Below the pieces are notes generated by a model, which saw nothing but the letters and a program-made list of their open reading frames with translations, was not told the origin of the DNA and did no database searches. Below are positions 48,901-61,800 of a DNA stretch of 64,000 bases, piece after piece; the stretch's first letter is position 1, and every line of letters starts with the position of its first letter. Both the position numbers and the translations under genes were made by a program. Source of the DNA: Thuidium tamariscinum (taxonomy: Eukaryota; Streptophyta; Bryopsida; Hypnales; Thuidiaceae); assembly GCA_947034885.2 (NCBI GenBank), contig OX344754.2, positions 10,423,001 through 10,487,000 on the forward strand, read 5' to 3'.

Positions 48901-49176
48901 GCCATACTTGGTCTCCTTCAAACATTCTTCAAGAACACTTTGAGCATTGAGTAGTATTGTATTGAACTCTGACAACCAGTTTAAATGCTCTTGCGTCCGA
49001 TTGGTTGAGTTTTCCTCAACAACCTTGAGCAAAGGAATAATTCTATCTACCTTGACCTGGAGAACTTTGCAACTTTCTTTGACTCTTATTGCCCCTTTGG
49101 CACCATCAATCACCTTTGTCAACAACAAACTCACTGTTGCTCCCACCAACGCTGGAGTAAAAAGTGGATCCCCCAT
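45950..49176 (-). pseudogene. NLR2: RPW8-like/NB-ARC/LRR receptor, broken paralogue of NLR1
   Basis: The start MGDPLFTPALVGATVSLLLT and nearly all of the NB-ARC region match NLR1 closely: P-loop GRGGAGKT, LILDDVWG, GLPLAL, CFLYCAAFPED and VHD are all kept. The frame is closed by TAG at 48874-48876, where NLR1 has TGG (Trp101). It reopens at once and runs to TAA at 46531-46533, where other units have CAA (LPQ). TAG at 46486-46488 follows, and then a 1-bp deletion near 46142-46150. LRR sequence continues in decayed form to about 45950. The upstream flank is still like that of NLR1, so it may be transcribed, but only a 100-residue N-terminal fragment would be made from the normal start. Initiation further in could give a protein lacking the RPW8-like part. 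The LRR array is shorter and less regular than that of NLR1. Confidence 0.88.
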
Positions 49177-51238
49177 GGTACCTTATAAAATAGAAAAGAA
49201 GATTTAAAACTCTTGTAGCAATCTAGAATGTAGCATAAACATTGCATTCACATAAAAACTCAAAAAGATTACAATCAAGGACATAATTGTGGCTAGTTTT
49301 CACCCCATCTCAATATAAAACTAAAATCATTGAAATAAGAATGCAAGTTCTATACAAGTTTTACAAAGAGTTTTAAATGCATATCTTACAAGATGCCTTA
49401 TCAAGAAAAATTCCTAATTGGTATCCAAATCTTCTATTGAACACTTGATAAAAGCATTAATCTTACAAAATTCCATCTCATGCAAGTTTACCAAGGTCCA
49501 AGTTCATCAATGAAGTTCATATCAACAAGTCACAAGTAGTTTTCAATGAATTACAAATGAAAAATGAAAAATCTAGTTTTCTATAAAAATAGGAATAAGT
49601 AATTTATCTATTAGTGGATATGATGGTTGCCTTATCCTTGTGGGACAAATGAATCTTTCAATTTGTTTCTTCTCTATCGATAGTTGAATGCATGAATTGT
49701 TGAAAGTAGTAACAATTCATACTTTCTAATAGTATAAAAATATGTTTTGAATTTAGAAATTGAACTAAAGAATCAATAAGTTGTTTTCAAATTCAAGAGT
49801 CATTGGATTGACTAACAAAATCTTCACCATGATGGTTGACCAACAACTTTAAACAATCAACCTTATCCATATATACCTTCAAAAGTAAGGCCCTAAAAAT
49901 TACCATTTTCATTGATGGTTTTGACTCTCCTAAAGTAAAAGTAGTTCCTTGACCTTAACCCCAAGGCCTTTTCAAAGTCAAATTCCACTCAAAATTGCAA
50001 CTTCTATTGCAAAGTGCAAAAAGCTTTTAGAAACTGTTATCTTAGTATACTTAATTTGATCTTGCAATAAAATTGGAGAAGAATGTGTAGAAGAAATATA
50101 GATTGTACCACTATGCATTGCAAGAAATTTGCATTTGAAAGAAAAAAAATTATTCTTTTCACACCCTACCCAGCTAAATTTAAAAGCTTTGAATCTTCTT
50201 ACCTTCAATTTTTTTCGCAACATAGATTGAAATAAACTCTTTCTTCATTGAAGTACTAAAATGGAAGTCTCAAAAATAAAATTTCAGTGAAATATATCTG
50301 ATTTTCGTCCATTAAAATAATGTTAAATAGAAATAAGTTTTAGAGTTGAATAAGAAAATAAGTCGCTATCAATTCTAAGATGAAATTGAAACACAATAAT
50401 CCCAATTACAAGATTGTTCTAATAAACAAACTAATCTAACCAAACAATTTTCTTGAAAAATAGTAAAAATTAAATTTTAACATTCAAACCTTAAATCATT
50501 TTTTCAAGAAGATGTTTATATTAGCCAAAAACCAATATTGTCCATAACTTTTTCATTTCTAATCTTAATAGAATGAATTAAATCTTTCTATACTAACAAA
50601 AGTATTTTTAGTGAAAATGCTTGCTTTTGAACACCAATTGAAATAAAAATGTATTTTCTAAAAGCTACTGTGCATTCCTATTTTCAAAAGAAGTTTCTAA
50701 AATTCACGATGAAAAGTGCTATTGTAGAAAACTACACAAAATCCATTTCATTCCATACATGGACAATGGGACTTTTAGGATTAACTATTCTATTTTAAAC
50801 TAAAAACCTTCATTTTACCATACTAAAATATACCTCGGTTGGACCTCAATCTCATTATTCAAGATTGATGATCTTAGATTTGATGCACAACCATAAACAT
50901 CTAGGATGCAAAACTACTGGAAAAATTATTTGCAATAAAGTTCCTTGCCAAATCCAACAAAAAAACATATTCATTTCATTAATGATGGAATTGGTTTTGA
51001 AGAATTAACACTCTTGCTATATTACAAAAATTCAAAAGTTCAAGTCCACTTTGCATACTTGACTATACAACATCTCCAATATTTTTGTAAATTTTGTCAA
51101 AGACCAAACTCTATAAGATGAATACAACCACTACATACAAAGTGCTAATGAGTTGAAAAAGGCACATCAATATTGGTACTATTACCTCCAAAATTGTCAA
51201 CTATAAGATAAAACACCCATAACTATCAAGATAAGCAA
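49177..51238. repeat. NLR2 upstream flank (duplicate of the NLR1 flank)
   Basis: Collinear with 25802-27845 with only scattered differences, such as an extra GAAAGTAGTAACAATTC-preceding segment near 49690. It continues beyond the hAT insertion at 57413-57860. It contains the NLR2 promoter; the CTATTTTATAAGGTACCATG context at the start changes the AG that in NLR1 could be a 5'-UTR splice acceptor. No coding frame. Confidence 0.85.
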
Positions 51239-51246
51239 TTCCACAT
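51239..51246 (+). repeat. 8-bp target duplication, left (hAT)
   Basis: TTCCACAT, repeated exactly at 57405-57412. The NLR1 flank has the single-copy version ATTCCGCATGG near 27846. Confidence 0.93.
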
Positions 51247-54200
51247 CAGTGTTTTTTTTTCTGGCGATTTGGAGCAAAATTGCACCAAAAATTTTCGGCC
51301 AGCACCAAGCCTATAGAAAAAAAACAAGCAAAAAAGGCCATAAATCGCCTATGACTGCGCGTGGTTACAGGCCGTGGTGCCGTTTGTACTTGTAACAGTC
51401 AATAAAGTCCCGCCAACATCGCCAGCTCCACCCGCCTCATAGTGTTTTTGATTTTAGGGTTGGAGCCGCTTGCGCCTCGAAACGGCTCTTCATTTGCAGC
51501 TTGGACGCCACCTTCTCTCCCAAATTCACAGTCTTCAAAGCCACCTTCTCTACTGCATTCAATTGTGTTGGAGCCACCTTCTCTGTGTTCATTGCTTCTC
51601 CGTAGTCCACTCTGCGATGGTGTAGGGTTGTAGGGAGCCAGCTTACTCTTGCATTCACAGCCACTTTGCTTTCACATTCATTCCTAATTTCTTGAATTGG
51701 TGTGGAATTATGGCTGCTTTTGATTTCCATCATCATGGAGGGTGGCTGCACATTGCGCACTGTTGGGTTTTAGCTGGATTCCTTCCCCACTTTGTTAAGC
51801 CTCCTTCTAGTGACGCTAGAGTTAGGAATTTTTGTTTTGGGCAATTCGAGTTGCTTCTTGTATCAACGTTTAGTGGAAGCTGGGTGGTTTACGATGGCGG
51901 ACTCCCCTTCTATTCCGGTGGAGATCGCTTCTGCAAGTGCGGTGAAGGCAATAGAGGACATGAAGGTAGTGGAGAGGCGGCAACGAAGATTGGACCGATT
52001 GCAGCGGGAAGCGAAGGCAGCTCAACGGAAGGCTCAAGCATCAAAACGAGCGCTAGAGGCAGAGGCAAGAAAGAGAGCAAGATCTGGTAGGACGATGCGC
52101 GCTTATTTCACGTCAAGTAGAAATTCCTTGAATCGTGAGCCTTTGCAGGGTGCAGGGTCCTCTGGTGCCCAATTGACAGATATGCCCATGGACACCGAGA
52201 TCCTCCTCTCGTGCCCTGCCGTTGTCCCAATCTCTGACGAAGAAGCGCCAACCTCAAATTCAGAGGAAAATCTTGATTTAAGCGCAGATGAGATGGTTGA
52301 CTCTGATGACGATGCTTTTGCATCCCCTCCAACACGTAGTGCAAAGAAAAAAAAAAGCGGAGAGGTGGGGCTCAAAGGTGCTAGGGCTATAGGATCCGCT
52401 ACTGACACTACGATGAAGAAACTGAAGAAAAATTATGACCTTCATCGCAAATTCCACAATGAGTGGGCAGCGAAGGAGCCCTGGAGCGAGGCTGTCCTAG
52501 CAGAGGATGGTGTCATGCATTTGGTGCGATGCAGGCCTTGCACCGTAGTGCGTGGAAAACCTATTCATATGGCTCCTAAGTGGGATACGATCTCCAAACA
52601 CGGCCAGCGTGAAGTCCACAAAAAATGCATGCTTCTCTATGCTGCTCGTGGGTCTGTGTCTGTTGCGGAACAAATCCAAGGGTGTACCACGATGGAGTCG
52701 CGGAAGAAACGAATTCAATTTGCGACGTTGTTTCAGTTGCTTGCAGGTGGGAGGCCAATGTCGGAATACGAGGCTAGATTTGAGCTATATGAGTTCTTGA
52801 ACGTTCCTGAACTGCCGAAAAAGCATTGGGCTGATGGCTCTGGATGGGTGATGGCGGAGCATTTGTATGACTTCGTGAAGCAGAGAATCAAGAGTCTTAT
52901 ATCTAGTGCCGCATATATAGCCTTGTCTGCAGATGAAACGAGTGCATGCGACAATATAAGTTGGATAGCAATTCACGCTTATGTCGTGGTGAATTGGAGC
53001 CGCGTACCTCTACTTCTATCAATCCAAAAATTGGATGCCGATGGTGCATCTGCCAACAATCTAACAACTGTTATTGTCAATGCTTTGAGTGCAGGGGGTG
53101 GGGTGACAGACGCGGAGGTTGCACCGAAGCTCCTTTGCTTTGGCGCCGATGGCGTCACTACTTTCCAAGGCTCGAAGTCTGGGGTGACGACACAAATCAA
53201 AAATAAATACGCTCCTTTCGCAACTGGAGTCCATTGCTGCGCCCATCGGTTGAACTTGACCGCACAATCACTGTCGTCACTAACAGTGATGCATGCCGTA
53301 GAGGAGGTTCTTCGCACTACACATGCGTACTTTGCCCATTTCCCGAAGAAGGCAGCCGAATTTAGGGCCTTGGCGCATCAGCTGGAGTCCAAAGGCTTGA
53401 AGCTGCTGAAGAACGTCAAAATGCGTTGGATGAGCTGCCTCGCTCCAATTCGAAGGCTCCTGGCAGAATACAAAGGTGTCATCGCTATGATGCTTGCCGA
53501 TAAGGACGAACGAAAATGGGGCCAGAAGGCACGGGTGAGCTTCATTCCTTGCTTCTTTTCAAAACTAATCTACACTTTTTGTATCTTATTTTCATGATGC
53601 TGGTCGAACTAGCTCGCTTATTCGTGGGAGCTTGCTGGGCCTTCTTTCTTCCACATGGCTCGTTAGGGTTAGGTTTTGTTAGCTTGTTTTGGTCTTCGCC
53701 TCATTGATGTAAGCTGTCTTGTTGGTTTCCGATCATTCTTACTGTAGAGACATCTGCAATTTCGTTGCAATTTGGAACTAAATGGCATAGAGCTTCTTCA
53801 GAAAAATTTCCTTTAATACTTTCAGGCACCTGATCTCCTCAACGGACCTGAAGGGTAAGTGAAATTTCACTGATTGGCACAGATTCTAGCTGTTGGTACT
53901 ACTAAGGTACTGCTTGGCTTGCTTGGTTCTCCGAGAATTAGGGTTTGGTCTTTACTTCTGTGTTCTACTAGTCGGTTGATTTTTATCTGTTTTCCACCGA
54001 ATTCATATTGGCAACTGATGATATCGGCAAATTGATATCAGTTGCGGGTACTCCACTGCTTCTTTTACCCTTGTGGATAGGATACTGGTCGATTGATTGT
54101 CGTTTGTTATCCACCGAATTCATATCGGCAATTCATGGTTTCTTCATTTGCTGTTAGTCTGTCAGTTGAAGCTGCTTTTTTCACCCTCCTCGACAGAAAT

Positions 54201-57200
54201 CAGCTTACGGTGAGGTCTTACCAATGTTATTGCAGTACGTTCCTCAGATTTAGAATGGTCGAATTATTCAAATTCGAAGGTTTCAAGGACTTTGCTGCAT
54301 CTCGTAGCCGTAATGACCAGTGAAATGAGCGTTCTTTTTTGATAAATTTGGTTTCATTGACTTCAGTGATTGTTGCAGAGGATTGCGTAGCTTTCCTTTT
54401 TGTGTCATGTCAATTCGTTTCAGGCTGGTTCGAATGGGAGCGATGGAGATCGGGATACCTAATCGAGGCTTTGTCCTGATTCATGTGAAATATTTTTAAT
54501 GTCTGAAGATTCCTTCAGTAGCGAACTCCACATCTCTCGTGCATGGTTTCTTATTTGATGGTTGTCGTCGATCTTTGAGAGGGGGCGTTGTGTGGATTCT
54601 GGGATCACTGCAGAGCTGGGTTTTGCTTCTTTTTTTTTTCCGATTTTTTGGTTGTTTTTTTGTCGTTCCTGATAGTCCCAGTTGCGTGTGCATTGCTCGA
54701 ATCGTTTTTGCCATTCACTTTCTTGCTCAGTTTGACTACAATTCATTCAACCAACCTCAAGTAAGGTACATTACTTCAATCTTCTCACAGTTGCAATCCT
54801 CTAGTTGTATTCTCAATGTTTGCACTTTCTATGTGCATTAATGGGAGATAGTAACACCGTTTAAAAGATTGAATCGTCTGCCACCTACTGCAACATTAAG
54901 TGCAAAAAGTGATTTGCAACTTGCAAGCGTCACAATTAACTTAGGTCTGGCAGAGGGCGACTAATTAAACAGGAGAGGTCAGTACCTCTTGCTCATCTCG
55001 ATCTTCCAGCCTTCCGCCACGCCTCGGGAGGTAAGACACGTACTAGTCCGTTGTTTGTTTGTTTCCATAAGAAGGAAACTGCGACTACGAACTGTATTTC
55101 GAGATCACGTACAAAGTGTACTGTATAAAGTGAGTGAAGTGCTCCTCGTTTTTCTTAAGAGAATACCAGAAATATATTTCGCTGAACTAGGAATAGGAGA
55201 ATCAGAGAGAGGAGCAATAGGGACATCAAGTCATTGACACAAATCTTCTCGGTGGGCAACACTGTAAATTGAACCGAGAATGGCAAGTAATCTAGACACC
55301 AGAGATAACCTCCCGAGTCTGCGATATTCACTACAACAGGGAGTCGCTATTGCAGCATCTGGATCATCAATGATTTTGCGATGGTTTGTTGCGGTTCTGT
55401 ACAGTACTTGGCTTACTATGTCTTCTTTACTATGTCTTGTGGAAAACTGGCAATTTGGGTCTAACATTTGGACTTCTTGTGTATGCAGGCAAATTTGGCT
55501 CTATTGCTTGATTCATATGTCTTGCTTGGAATATTGGCATTGCTTCCAATGTTAGAATCAGTGGATACATTGATTCAATGGGCCCAGAAGGAGGACATAT
55601 TTATCTATGACTTTGTGGGGGCACTTGGCACATGCCAAAGCAACCTATTCACATTCTACCTCAATGATGATACGGCCTTCCGCAAGGATGAGTTCCATGC
55701 GTACAACCAAGTCCTCCAGTGTTCTCACGAGCAGATTCTCATGAAGTGGGAGGCAAATCTGAATCATCCTTATGAGACTTTGACGTTTGTGGTGGGTGGA
55801 GAGACACTCTATGCCTTGCACAATGGTGCAATGGTGAATCGGGAGGCATATGCATCAATTACCACCATCATTGAGAATGATTGCAGAGGTAAATTCTGTG
55901 TTTTTATGTTTTGGTTATTATTGTAGTGAATTTAACTTAGCATAGTTCTGTAAAGGTGCTGAATGTAAAAGTTTGGTGCATTCAAGCAATGGGCATCAAA
56001 GCTTTCTGCATAAATTTGTTTTCTCCTCTTGCAGAAATTCTGTTTGATTTCTGTCAATATATAGCTTTAAAAAAAAAATTCAGACCCTAAAGTATACTCA
56101 CAGCTTTCTCTTGTGTTCCAAAAAAAAACTTAGGTGATCTTTTAGTCTCTCATGAAGATGTGACTTGTAACTGAATGTACGATTGAGTCGTTGCAAGTAA
56201 GGTTGCATATTGACATATCTTTTGATTTGATCTCATTTCTTTTGCTAAGCTGCCTGTTGGAATTGTTCTGCTGATTTGGTGACAGAGGCTGCGAGGAAAC
56301 TGATGGATGAGCTAACCTCAAGGTTCCCCGATCATGGCTTAATGGATGCATTGGGGGTGGTGTACCCGCAGTACTGGCTGCAAGGGGATTGCACTGCCAG
56401 CTTCAAAAAACATCTAGACATCATCAAGAATTTTTATGGGGAGCCCAAGTTTGTTGGAGAGGGTGAGAATAGACGCTTTGTCCCTGCTGTCCTAGACAAA
56501 TTCTTGCTGGATTCAGAGCAACCCTTGTTTAAAATTGCCATGATCTCTAATGCACACTCAGCCATGGAGTTGCCTCCAGTAAATGCTCCTGCACATCAAT
56601 TGGTGAATCCCTTGACAAAACTGTGGCGGATATTAGATGCAAACTCCTCCCTTGGCAAGAATTTTGGAGAGTATATCAAGTTGGCCCAAATTGCCATGGT
56701 TCACATTTTGGGGAGTGTTGAAGATGAACGCACCTTCTCTGCATTGTCGTTTTTGAAGGACAAGTTGCGCAACAAGTTGGATCAGCACCTGGGTGTGGTT
56801 GTGGGCATGCATTGTCAGAATGTGTACACTTTAAAGAACTTCCCGTATGATGACTGCTTCAAGCAGTGGGTGTTGGCTACAGAGCGTCAGCGTTATGCAA
56901 TGACGGCATGATCTATGCTTTCATAAGATGTAGTATTGCATTATGTAGCACCTATCACTTGGTACTTTGGTTGATCTCCTAGGTAATTGTTGCCCTATAT
57001 GAACTGAAGAAGTTGGAGTTTTTACTTTCAACTGTCTTTTCCACCAATTTTTTTATTCTTTTGTTTAAATGATATGGCCATTTTTGTATTGGATGTTTGT
57101 CTTGTATTGCTGAAGTGTCTATACAATTTTGCATTATTAGAGAAAGGGCAGCCTAAAGCAAGTCAATTCTACACTTTTAGTAGCCTAAATTGCACCAAAC

Positions 57201-57404
57201 GTGAATCACTAGTTGCCACTTTGTGCAACACCCACATTTTAAAAGTAGCCAGTGACGTCAGATTCAAAGCCTAAAATTTACTCTGAAGCCAGTGACTTGA
57301 CGACAAAAATAACAGAATAAATGTTAAAAAAGCCACATAGCTTGTCTACACTTGGGCTTTGGTGAGAGAGTAGCACCTACCCATAAATGAAAAAAAAAAC
57401 ACTG
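51247..57404 (+). mobile_element. Complete hAT-superfamily transposon (6158 bp)
   Basis: It starts CAGTGTTTTTTTTTCTGG and ends AAAAAAAAAACACTG, short inverted ends of about 14 bp. The exact 8-bp duplication TTCCACAT surrounds it, as the hAT superfamily makes. The NLR1 flank is the empty site. Inside is one three-exon transposase gene on the plus strand with no stop. Perfect target duplication and an open gene point to recent insertion and possible activity. The insertion splits the NLR2 upstream flank about 2 kb from the NLR2 start. Confidence 0.94.
51894..56911 (+). CDS. hAT transposase (three exons, 888 aa, intact)
   Basis: Exons 51894-53534, 55489-55888 and 56286-56911. The junctions are CGG/GTGAGC, ATGCAG/GCAAAT, AGAG/GTAAAT and GACAG/AGGCTG, in phase throughout. 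The start ATG opens MADSPSIPVEIASASAV. Residues 25-65 are a basic helix rich in K, R, A and Q; 115-155 is an acidic then basic nuclear-signal-like stretch. Possible zinc ligands are C213, C216, H236 and H242. Catalytic candidates are D347 (ALSADETS), D419 (CFGADG) and a glutamate in GSVEDERTFSAL near 827; the family HCCAHRLNL motif is at 447-455. The C-terminal part is the hAT dimerisation region. It cuts and pastes hAT DNA in the nucleus. Intron 1 (1954 bp) is long and could hide an alternative exon, for example around 53826-53854. Confidence 0.88.
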
Positions 57405-57412
57405 TTCCACAT
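57405..57412 (+). repeat. 8-bp target duplication, right (hAT)
   Basis: TTCCACAT, identical to 51239-51246. The receptor upstream flank resumes directly after it (GGTTTGAGGCACC). Confidence 0.93.
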
Positions 57413-58850
57413 GGTTTGAGGCACCTTTTTCTAAAAAAATTCATATTCTTGCAATGTTTCCAATTGAAAATCAAGAATTTGCAAATAAAATTAGAATTTT
57501 TGGATAAGGCATCAAATTTCTATGAATTTTTAAGTCCCTAGGACACCCTAAATCGTGATCTAATAAAGTTGCCTTGATTCTCACGCCAAAAATCTAATAA
57601 AATCAAAGCCCACCAACTAAAACTAAGAATGGAGATGGTTTCAAGGTACTTTGGAAGATAGGTTAAGGTTACTCTAATGTCAAAAAATGGGTACACTAAT
57701 GGTTATGGTTATGGATGCTTCTACCTTGTATCCAACCTCTATTCTATGTCTTGTAAGTTATTGAAATCATACTATACAAACATGGGTATATATACATATA
57801 TGTTTTTATACAAATGGCATCAACTAGTTAAGAACATCTATTTATACCTCTAGTGAACCTACTCATCTATATAAAATACAACTTGTACCTCATACTTTGA
57901 TCCTTCCCAATCAGAACAGACATGTGCACCATGAGCATGTTATCTCTGAGTCTCCAAATCTGCTAAATTACCACACAAGAAAGAAGGAATGAAGTGGTAC
58001 CAACGTATTGTTGCGTTCTCCAAGTGAGAAGAGCAGCTTTGTTGCAGCCAATGTCGGCAGATCCGTCCCAAACTAGTTCCTTCTCCACACCGACAATCAG
58101 AACCTGCGTATTCTTGAACAGATCAAAGTATTTCACTCCATCGCGAATCCACTGAAGCCAAGACTCCACCACCTCCGAGAAGCTGCAGATGCCGCATCCA
58201 AACGCTTGCAACCTTGCCTGCTAAGCTCGTCCAGCCACGGGAATCAAACGACTCCAGCCAAACCAACGTCACAGAAACCTAAGTCCAACGCTAGGTCGGT
58301 CTTCGAAACACACAACCTCCTTTGGCCGGAACGGTATGCCAACTTCCACACCAGCAAGCTCGTCTCGGCAGCACAACAGCACTGACCAAGACCCAGTTTC
58401 GCAAACACAGGGTCGCCCAAACGATTGCCGTGAAAACCCCGGCGAGGTGCAAACTAAACTAATGGGGAAGGGCTCGCAAGAAGGACGCGGTTGTGACGAC
58501 GGTCTTCAAAACAAACAACCTCCTCTGGCCGGAACAAAATGGCAAATTCCACAGTCAATCAAGATCGTTTGGCACCACAACAAGACTAACGAGAACATTC
58601 AAGTTTCGCAAACGACCGCGGAGCCAGAGCCGAGCGAAGCACTCTGGAAGCAGAGGACTGTAATAATCATTACGGTAATTGGTAAAGCCGTGGAGGGCTG
58701 GCAAGTAGGACAGACACGGTTGGGTCTTTAGTTCCTCGAAGTCGGAGTCTCGGAGAACGTGCACTGGTCGATAACGTGGTGAACAGCGCCGAAATTTCTA
58801 CAGTGCTTCGAATCCACTACAGTAATGGGGGAGTTCGCCATTTCTTTGCT
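57413..58850. repeat. End of NLR2 flank and GC-rich block, copy B
   Basis: 57413-57860 continues the flank (matching 27855-28300); 57861-58850 matches the GC block at 28301-29270. Small insertions and deletions between copies shift all open frames, which argues against a maintained protein. The region ends at the R boundary near GGTGGAGCCAGCTCC. Confidence 0.75.
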
Positions 58851-61800
58851 GTTAAAAGACCCTGGTGGAGCCAGCTCCGTCCCATTTCCCCGGAGAACTG
58901 AAAACTTGGGAAATTGGAGTTCATCCTGTAACTTATTTGGGATCCTTGTATTCAGCTGAGGATGTGTCAGACAGACCAAAGTTAACTACTGTAGTACTGT
59001 AGACGGGCAGTCGGTAGTTCGGTACTCCATGATAGTGAGGGGCATTCAGTTTTGTACATTCATCCGCCTTGCTTGGAGAAGAATTCGGAGCCTTTGGAGC
59101 TTTCAGTTGCAGCTTGATCCTGATTCCGATTGACGAACTGAAAAGACCTGGTGCGGTCTAGTCACAGCCTTGGTCTGAAAAAAGGACTTGCGTTGCTGTA
59201 ACTTACTCCGTATTATTCTTGTTCCAAGCTCGCAGCCAAACGACCATGAGTTAGCATAAGGTGTGGATTTGCTTTGTGGAGCTTTTAGTTGGAGGAAACA
59301 TTAGGATTGATCTCTGTGTTTCACAATTTCTTTTGTTGCAATAGAACAACTAATTTGAGTGTTCTTCATCTGCTTTTTGATCCTCATATCAGTATTCAAT
59401 AGTCATAATATATTCATCAAAGATGGTCAAAGCCAAAATATATAGATTATCATTGTTGTTCTTAGGGAGGACTATTAGCATGTCTTTTAGGATTCTATTG
59501 TGGTTCTTTGAACTCCGTAGACAATTGTAATGGTAATTCCAAAAGCATCCCTTCAAGTAGTGAAATAATGAACCTTTTTGTAGAGAGTATTCCTAGAAGT
59601 TACAAAATATTGACTACTCAACTCCAATTCCATCCCTTTCAACCTTCTTCCAATAATTTTAACTACATTAGAATGTAAAATGAAGGCCCAATTAGTTCAC
59701 AATAGTAAGGAGTCCTTTTGTAATAAGGTGGAGGATACGTAAAGCTTTTGAGCTATAAAAACATTCTTTAATGTAGAGTTACATTGCTCTTTTTCATTGC
59801 ATCAAAAATGTACAAATAGTATACATTTCAAAAGGTGAATGCTTCTCGTGACCATTGCAATTCAACTTCAAAAAGTCATAACTAAGCTAATTAAGTTCAT
59901 GAAGCTCCAAATAATATAAAACAACCTTGAATTTGATACCTAACTTCCATTTGTCTTTCAAGAATAATCTAGTGAAAAACATTTCAAGAAATTTAAACTC
60001 CTAAAGTTAATCTAATTTTCAACTATTAAATGGATGCTTCATGGACCTTATACCTACTTAAAGTGGGTACATTCAAAAGTGCTACAAATTGTTACTTTGC
60101 CTAGTTACTATTATTAGATTGCTCAAGAATTTCATATAACTAGTCTTATTGGCAAGTATAAGCATATTCTAATGCACCAAAGAATGCAACATTAGGATAC
60201 AATATACAAAAGTTATTTAGGAGCAAAATTTGTTTCTAAAAGTGCCATCTATAGTCTATATACAAAATAGTAAATAGAAAGAAGTAGAAAATGAATAATA
60301 ATACTAAATTGTTAAATAAAATATTTTTGAAATTGCAAAAATGTCAATCCCAATGGTTGTAATGTCGTAATAAATGATTTACACCTAATATTTTATTTTT
60401 TTTCAAAAATATTTAAAATTTAATTAAGTAAAGGGCTTCAAAGTTCATTATAGAATAGAGTGTTAATAGTTGCCCGCAAACTAAAATTCCTCATAACTTT
60501 CATCTCACTAATCAAAATAAAATGATGAAAAACTTTAGAAAAGATTTTAAAGCATTGGGAAACAACAAGTTATTTTGGATTCTTGCATGGAGGGACCGTG
60601 TCACATTAGCAATCTAATGTGCTCTAGAGACTGTCACATTAGAATTTTTCATTTTAGGGTTATTTTCATTCTAGGGTTTAGTGAAATGCAATTTCAAGGC
60701 TGTGGATATTGGGTTTGGGGCTTCCAAGATTTAAATTTGAAGCTCTTTGTTTTTCATAGCCCAAGCACATAGAGTCCTGCTTGCACATCCATTTGGGGGC
60801 AACAAATTTGTCCCAGGTAGCAAATGTGCACAGGGATGTTCCAAACTACGCTGACTACACACTGAATAAATTGTATTCATTAATGGATGGCATATATGTT
60901 CAAATTAATGGGACTGTAAACCATAGATTTGGTTCATGTTTTGTATTCACTAATGTTTTGTATTCATTGTTAATTTGATTCATGTTTTCAATTATATAAT
61001 TGGATTCATGTTTTGCTTAAAAACTTCAAATCTCCAAATTTGTGTTTATTCTTGAGATTCATATTTACTTCAAAACCTTCAAATATCTAGATTCTTGTTT
61101 ATATTTAAGATTTATGTATAATATTGTTAAAAAATTTAGTATATGTTTATTGTTACAAAAAATTATTCATGTTTGTTGTTCATAATTTTAATTAATATTT
61201 ATTACTAACACATTTAGTTTCTAAACTATATTTACTTCAAAAATAGTCAAAAATGGCAACTTCTAGTACCAATATCAAAAGTTTAGAAAATATACATATT
61301 TTGAGACATGTAATTATAGGATCTTGTAGTAAACTAGTTTGTGAATATGTAAAAACAAAATTCAAAGTTTTTCACCATGTGGATTGCAAGATATTAGTGT
61401 TTGAATGCTCAAAAATAAATTTTTTCACCTTATAAAAAATAGGGCAGCTATACTTCAAAAGGTGACAATTATATGAAAAATGGTCCAAAATGGTGGTGTT
61501 TCTTTGCATTCACTATGAAGGCCAAGTAGGATACTTGCCTTAAAATTTCAAATTATTTCAAAATATACAACATATATGAAAAAAATAGTAAGTAGAGAAG
61601 AGTTGCAAATGATTCAAAATACTAAATCGTTAAGAATTTATTTATCATGGAATTAAAAAATGCCAATATTAAAGGTTACAATGTTGTAATTATCAATCTA
61701 CACTCCTATGATTTTATTTATTTCACAAAATATTGAAAATTGAGTGAAATCCGGAGTAAAATAAAAGCCTTTAAAGTTTATTTAAGAGTAGGGAATCCAT

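Noticed and set aside
51437..52408. Minus-strand frames opposite the hAT first exon
   Set aside because: Composition is that of an antisense shadow; the plus frame carries the transposase motifs and joins in phase to later exons.
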